The notes under the pieces are model-generated. The model searched no databases. It had not been told where the DNA came from and worked only from the letters and a program-made list of their open reading frames with translations. From CAWCWK01 sp963842125 (GTDB taxonomy: Bacteria; Pseudomonadota; Alphaproteobacteria; Rhizobiales; CAWCWK01), in the NCBI GenBank assembly GCA_963842125.1, contig CAWJFE010000005.1, positions 62,001 through 126,000 on the forward strand: a DNA stretch of 64,000 bases. Reading direction: 5' to 3'. A program made the translations under genes and the position numbers. Shown here piece after piece: positions 59,338 through 64,000 of the stretch (position 1 is its first letter; each line of letters begins with the position of its first letter).

Positions 59338-60285
59338 TCAAGCTCCTTCTTCACCAGGCTGTCTATCGGTCGCTACGAAGCGACATGCGATATCGAGGCG
59401 CTCGCCGGTGCGAAGTTCTGCCATGCCATGGTCGAGCGGGCCGCCAGCAAGGTGGAACGCGTCGATCGCATGGGTCACGGGTTCGAAGCAGACGAAAGGC
59501 GCTTCGGCGTTGGGCGAGAATAGTATGAAGCGGTCGAACCGTCCGTTACCCTCGGTTTCGAGCCGTTCGATGGCGACGCCCGTACCATCCGGCCAGATCA
59601 GTCGCGCCGTGCCCTCCCAGCCGTCGAAACCGTTGTTGACCCAATTCCTCGGTAGCCTCGCGGGCGTGCGAAAGTCGTGCGCGCGAGCATCGGTGAGCGG
59701 GACGCGCTCCAAGGGGAGGTGCCCCTTTCCTTCGAGCCACATCGCCTTGGCCGGCGCGTGAAGTCGCGTACCGGGCTCTCGCACGAACCATGGATGAAGC
59801 CCCAGTCCGTAGGGTAGGGGCTCGCGCCCGCGATGTTCCGCGCCCATACGAGTGACGAGCGCCCCGTCCTCGATCGCGTAGCTGACCTGCGCGGCATAGC
59901 GATAGGGGCCGATCTCACCCTCATGACCGAGCGTGATCGTCCGGTCGCCCACAGTCTCGACCCGCCACGGGGCCAGCCAGGCATCGCCGTGGATCGGGCA
60001 GGCCTCGCCTGCGAGATTGGGGGCCAGCGGGTGGTGCCGTCCGCCATAATCGAAGCCGCCGCTGGAGATGCGGTTCGACCACGGGATGAGGAGGTTCATC
60101 GCTAATGCGGACGTAGCCGGGGCGCCATCCGCCGGCATCTCGAAGGGCCGCATGATCGGGCGCCAGCCGCTACTTGAGCGTCGGTCGAAGCGTGCGAGGC
60201 CGCCGCCGAGCGCGGGCACGACGACGGCGCGCACCTCGCCGTCACCGATCTCGATCGCCCTCATGTCGATCGTCTCCAAGTCCAT
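59338..60285 (-). CDS. Aldose 1-epimerase family protein
   Basis: 315 residues from ATG 60285. Galactose-mutarotase fold marks are LLIPWSNRISSGGFDYGG, the catalytic His region ACPIHGDAWLAPWRV, and LPYGLGLHPWFVREPGTR. It interconverts anomers of a sugar, helping the transporter and dehydrogenase encoded next to it. It converges on the FadR-type gene. The frame stays open upstream through a G9 run (60331-60339) into an unrelated sequence, but a start there would add 115 residues foreign to the family, so the internal ATG is preferred. Confidence 0.9.
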   Translation of the reverse strand: MDLETIDMRAIEIGDGEVRAVVVPALGGGLARFDRRSSSGWRPIMRPFEMPADGAPATSALAMNLLIPWSNRISSGGFDYGGRHHPLAPNLAGEACPIHGDAWLAPWRVETVGDRTITLGHEGEIGPYRYAAQVSYAIEDGALVTRMGAEHRGREPLPYGLGLHPWFVREPGTRLHAPAKAMWLEGKGHLPLERVPLTDARAHDFRTPARLPRNWVNNGFDGWEGTARLIWPDGTGVAIERLETEGNGRFDRFILFSPNAEAPFVCFEPVTHAIDAFHLAGGPLDHGMAELRTGERLDIACRFVATDRQPGEEGA

Positions 60286-60734
60286 GCTCGCGTCCAACAA
60301 GAACCGTCGCCACGATCCATAACAGCCTTTGGGGGGGGGCGGCCCGAACAGCTCGTCAAGAATGTCGCCGAAATAGGCTTCGATGATTCGAACCTCGGCC
60401 TCTGTGACCGGTGCGACTTCCGGCCAGTCGTCGGTGATGCGGATGCGTTGATCTCCGGAGCAACCTTTCGCCTGCCCGGCGATCCGGTCGCCGTAGCATA
60501 GGCGTAGAGGTCGAGCGGCGCGGGCCCCATAGGCAAGCGACGTTCGATCGATTTGCGGCGGTGGTGCTGGGACTGCGCCATCCCGCCATGATCGGCGTCG
60601 AATAGGCATGACGGAACCGACCATCTCCATGCCAGAGCGCGACGCGTAGTACAGTGCGCAAAGACAGGCGCACTGGGTGAGGAATCGTGCCGCTCGGCGC
60701 AGACGGTGGCCATTACGCCGCTTCGTTCAACGGT
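60286..60734. other. Region with G9 run and an unrecognised coding-like fragment
   Basis: On the minus strand the frame that runs into the epimerase carries IRITDDWPEVAPVTEAEVRI then IEAYFGDILDELFGPPPPKG. It looks like real protein but is unknown to me; it may be the end of a truncated gene. The nine G at 60331-60339 make the frame unsure. Beyond it towards the IS5 remnant nothing is convincing. Confidence 0.4.
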
Positions 60735-61241
60735 TTCGCCCGGTCGATCCGCTTGTGCCTGGTCCGAAACCTGTCCGCCGGTCAGTTCGATGGCGGTGGG
60801 AAGGCCGGCGATGTTGGTCGTGATGTGGACCTAGGTCGTGAAGCCGCCTCGCGAGCGCCCGAGACCCGCCCTCGAAGCTGCTGCAGGGATCCCCTCTTTA
60901 CGGGCGCCGGCAGCATGCTGGTGCGCTCGAGGGATCGTGCTGTCGATCATCTGGACAGCGTCCGGCACCTGACCGCCGCTCGTCAGCGCTTCCAGCATAG
61001 CGTCCCAAACCCCTGCCAACGTCCAGCGTCGGAACTGGCGGTGAACGCTGCTCCAGTTGCCGAAATGGTCGTGAAGGTCGCGCCGGGGCGTTGCGGTTCG
61101 AGCGATCCAGAACACGCCGTCCAACGTGCGTCGGTGGTCCGCCGGAGGACGACCGCTCTTGCTCCCGCTGGCCACTACGAAGGGCGCAAAGAAGTCCCGC
61201 TCCTCATCCGACATCAAGCCCCGAACCATTGCCGTCTCCAA
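60735..61241 (-). mobile_element. IS5-family transposase remnant with internal stop
   Basis: Minus strand. MSDEERDFFAPFVVASGSKS is followed by GRPPADHRRTLDGVFWIART, LHDHFGNWSSVHRQFRRW and SRAGLGRSRGGFTT, the usual first half of IS5/IS427-type transposases. A TAG at 60831-60833 stands where a Lys codon is normal, and the frame goes on with VHITTNIAGLPTAIELTGGQ before it degrades. The catalytic second half is missing. The element is inactive. Confidence 0.8.
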
Positions 61242-61289
61242 ACGGCAACCTTGAATCAGATGTCAGCCGGAATGGGCCTCCACGTCGAT

Positions 61290-61480
61290 CGACAGAACCC
61301 AAATCTCCAGTTCGGGCCGGGCAAGCGGGGCGGGACGGCTTCTGGCGCCGGTGGCCGAGAGCCGAGTGACGCGTGCGGGCGCGCGGTGTTGTGGTGGCGC
61401 CGCAAACGTTCGATCAGGGGCTCGGCTTCCCAAAGGAAAGTAGAAGATCTCGCCCGCCAAGATGTCATCCAAAAGCTGAT
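61290..61480 (-). mobile_element. IS3-family transposase orfB end, frameshifted
   Basis: Minus strand. DDILAGEIFYFPL in one frame continues in the next with EAEPLIERLRRHHNTARPHA and SLGSRPPAPEAV. This is the typical end of IS3-type orfB (EIFY, LIERWRxHYNxVRPHSSLGY, RPPAPE). Only the last 60 residues remain. It lies next to the IS5 remnant, so two elements are nested or neighbouring here. The 61517-61812 stretch shows no gene. Confidence 0.75.
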
Positions 61481-61812
61481 TGCGCTGCTTCGCCAGTATC
61501 TACTTCGGCGTATCATTCGTCCCAGCCATCTGCCGCGCCTACCAAGCGTTGAGGACCGAAACCGCGGCTTGCAATCCCGACCAGTTCGCGGGGAAAGGCC
61601 AGGGGCGGTCCACGCGGGAAAGCTCGTCCAGATAGTGGGTTATGATACGGACCTTCTGAAGCGCTGAACGACGCGGGTCCAACGCGCGAGGGCCGGTCAA
61701 AAGCGTGGTGAATGTTACCGGGCTATTGTGTGCTGCCACCGCTGGTCCCGGGTAAGCGCCATGGGTCGTGCGTTTGGTCGGATCCTTGGAGCTGCCGACG
61801 TCGTCTTCGCGA

Positions 61813-64000
61813 TTAGCGAAGGGGCGGTCCGGCTTCGTTCTCTGACCTATAGGGTCCGTCGCCATCGAGAGAGCGGATGGTCTGCGACGACTTGATGTTG
61901 ATATCGCGTTGCGGGAAGGGAATCTCGATGTCCTCCGCTTTCAATCGCTCGTAGATGCGATAGGCCAGCTCGTTCGTGGTCGGGATCTTGTCGGACACGT
62001 TGGCGATGTAGGCGCGCAGCTCGAAATCGAGCGAGGAGGCGCCGAAGCCGATGAAGGCTACCATCGGCGGCGGGTCTTCCATCACGAGCGGATGGCCCTG
62101 CGCGATGTCGAGGAGGAGGGCCTCGACGCGGCGTGGGTCGGCAGAATAGGCGACGCCGACGGGGATGTCCGCTCGCGCATTGCGATCGCCGAGCGTCCAG
62201 TTGGAGACGACGCCGTTGATCAGGTCGGAGTTCGGCACGATCACCGACTGGCGCGTGAAGGTCTCGATGGTGGTCGAGCGGACCGAGATCTTCTGGATCG
62301 TGCCGAGTGTCGTGCCGGTTTCGACGATGTCGCCGACGCGGAACGGCCGCTCGGCGAGGAGGATGAGGCCGGAGACGAAATTGCTGACCACGTTCTGCAG
62401 GCCGAAACCGATGCCGACCGACAGCGCGCCGGCGACGAAGGCGAGCGAGGCGAAGTTCACCCCCGCGACCGAGAGCGCCATCAACGCGACGAGGACGAGG
62501 CCGACATAGCCGGTGATGGTGCGGATCGAATTGCGCACGCCCGCATCGACCCGGCCGCGCTCCAGGACGGCGCTGTCGAGCCAGCGCTGCAAGGCCCGCG
62601 TCCCGACGAGGCCGAGCGCGAAGATCAGGATGGCGAACGCGATGGACGTCAGCGAGATCGTGACCGAGCCGATGCGGAAGCCTCGCACGCTGGTCAGCAG
62701 CCATGTGCCGATCTCCTCGACCCTGAAACCCCATTGGAGAAGGATGAGCGGCAGGCCGACGAGGATGACGACCAGGCCGATGACGAGGCTGAGCGCGACG
62801 CCGATCTGGTCGAAGCGCGCCTCCTCGACCGGGCGCCGGCTGGTGATGCGTCGCCCGATGAAGCTGGTCTGCAAGGGCGCCTTGGGCGGAGACCGCGCGC
62901 GCGGTGAGGAAACCGATCCACATCGTAGCCAGGATCGCGCCCGTCACCACGACCTGAAGGGTGAGGAACTGGGCGAGCGCGACATAGCCGAGAAGCGGGG
63001 CCAGGATCAGCAACGCCCCCGTCACGATGAGAGCCCAGCGGGCGACGGCAAGCCAACGGTTGCGGCTCGCATGGGTCGTATCCGAGGCCCGCTCGCTTCT
63101 GCCGGGGCGGATGGACGCCATCGCAATGAGAAGGAGGCCGATCAGCATCGCAGCCAGAAGGTTCTGGACGACCGTGACGTCGAGCGAGGCGTCGACGATA
63201 CGCGCTGCGCGGTCGAGGAAGATGTCGAGCGCGAAGACGACGACGATTGCGGACGCGAGGATCGTCAGGCGCCTGGCCGCGTGATCGGAGATGTCGAGAA
63301 GCCGCCATTCGGGCCGGCGGGGCGCGAGGATCGTCTGCACGACGGCAATGGCGAACTGGGCGCCGGCCAGCAGAGCGAGCAATGCCAGGAGAAGCGGTCG
63401 GATCCGCGCGGTTATGAGGCCGAGCACCTCCAGCGCCACATAGGTCAATGCCGTCAGGACGAGGACGCCTATGGTGCGCAGGACGATGAGGCCGAACGCG
63501 CGTGCGATCTTGCCGAGATAGGTCGGCCGCACGCCTATCGGCAGTCGCGGTGCCAGACGCGGCCGGAGGCGCGCCGTCAGAATGGCAGCACCCAGCCCGG
63601 ACGCGATGATGAAGGCGACGGCGCCCATGAGCGCCACCGGTCGCAAGCGCCATTGGCTGTGCGCCCACTCGACGACGAGGTCGATCGCCGCGCGGACCTC
63701 GCGCAGGCCCTGCCGGTAGACGTCTGGGTCCAATACGACCCCGATATCCCTGCGCATGAATAAGGTGTCGGTAAAAAGCTGTCGTCTGCGCTCGGCGAGT
63801 GCCAGGGATGTGTCGGTGGCGCGCTCTTCCAAGGCTTCGATGGCGGTGCGCTGCGTGACGAGATCGGCGCGCTCGGCCGCCAGGCGCTCGCGTTTCAGCC
63901 GGGCCTCGGCGCTCTCGCCCTCGACGGCGTCTCCCATCTCCGCGAACTGCAGCTCGATCTCGTCGAGCCTTGCGCGGATGTCGTCGCCATCGTCCGTAAG
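61813..64000 (-). pseudogene. DUF3772-type MscS mechanosensitive channel, frameshifted and 5'-truncated by the window
   Basis: The minus-strand frame enters from beyond 64000 with a coiled-coil-like periplasmic region (RLKRERLAAERADLVTQRTA). It then runs through many membrane helices to LTARAVSAQGA near 62885. There the frame shifts; the next continues LQTSFIGRRITSRRPVEEAR and the MscS pore and beta domain (FVAGALSVGIGFGLQNVVSN; RPFRVGDIVETGTTLGTIQK). One extra C in GGCGCCC would explain it. Without it the protein is a normal large MscS-type channel that releases solutes on osmotic downshift. It may be a sequencing error or true disruption. Confidence 0.85.

Noticed and set aside
61847..62885. 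Continuation of the amino-terminal MscS frame to 61847
   Set aside because: After about 62885 this frame turns into Arg/His/Pro-rich sequence while the neighbouring frame carries the real MscS domain.
1..64000. CRISPR array, rRNA and tRNA genes
   Set aside because: No regularly spaced repeats, rRNA-like stretches or cloverleaf-like sequences were noticed; this was by eye, and a tRNA scan would settle it.

Overview
The window reads as chromosome of a high-GC alphaproteobacterium, probably of the Hyphomicrobiales/Rhizobiales type. This rests on the gene families and codon usage only (for example the PaoABC-type oxidase, FadR-type sugar regulator, DUF3772 MscS channel and RpiR regulator). No rRNA or tRNA gene and no CRISPR array was seen. 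The first two thirds (about 1.3-38 kb) form one very large copper and thiol-redox resistance island. The last third holds mobile-element debris and then ordinary catabolic and transport genes.

Region 1 (0-1.1 kb) is the methionine sulfoxide repair pair msrP (5'-truncated by the window) and msrQ. Region 2 (1.1-23.8 kb) starts with a FrmR/RcnR-type sensor and an L,D-transpeptidase. Next come a DUF3299 gene, a copper P-type ATPase with an overlooked 40-residue membrane peptide directly upstream, a glutaredoxin-DoxX membrane protein, a DUF305 protein, a 21-cysteine copper-storage protein and CsoR. A potassium-channel-like gene, a frameshifted chemoreceptor carrying a His/Met-rich periplasmic insert, and a frameshifted Crp/Fnr regulator follow. 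A long minus-strand run holds a CDF-like transporter, a membrane protein, a 24-codon ORF, two multicopper oxidases, CopC, CopD, cytochrome c, DUF411, a second L,D-transpeptidase and an ScsC-like thiol protein. ScsC diverges from an ScsB/DsbD-like reductase.

Region 3 (23.9-37.9 kb) continues the island with a motAB-type stator pair, an extra lgt, an acyltransferase with an SGNH-like domain, a TlpA/DsbE thioredoxin, and a propeller / small membrane protein / Rieske operon. It ends with a lipoprotein plus TolC-type efflux channel, a third multicopper oxidase, a CusF-like chaperone and a second copC-copD pair. Many island promoters share G-tract inverted repeats of the CsoR/RcnR operator type. 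Several lie between divergent genes, which suggests one copper regulon controlled by the CsoR-family proteins encoded here.

Region 4 (38-45.2 kb) holds a membrane adenylate cyclase, a decayed Tn3-family transposase, an Lrp regulator, a tyrosine recombinase, an RpiR regulator fused in frame to the tail of a serine recombinase, and a scar of a HigBA-type toxin-antitoxin pair. Region 5 (45.2-60.3 kb) has an amidase, an MFS transporter and a PaoABC-type molybdenum aldehyde oxidase operon. A sugar-acid module follows: DgoD-like dehydratase, SDR dehydrogenase, arabinose-type ABC transporter, FadR-type regulator and aldose epimerase. Region 6 (60.7-64 kb) has IS5 and IS3 transposase remnants and an MscS channel gene that runs off the window.

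A 44-bp palindrome with 16-12-16 geometry occurs at least three times between genes. Several otherwise well-conserved genes (MCP, Crp/Fnr, MscS, DUF3299, a small secreted protein) are each broken by what looks like a single-base indel. This is either real decay or indel error in the assembly.
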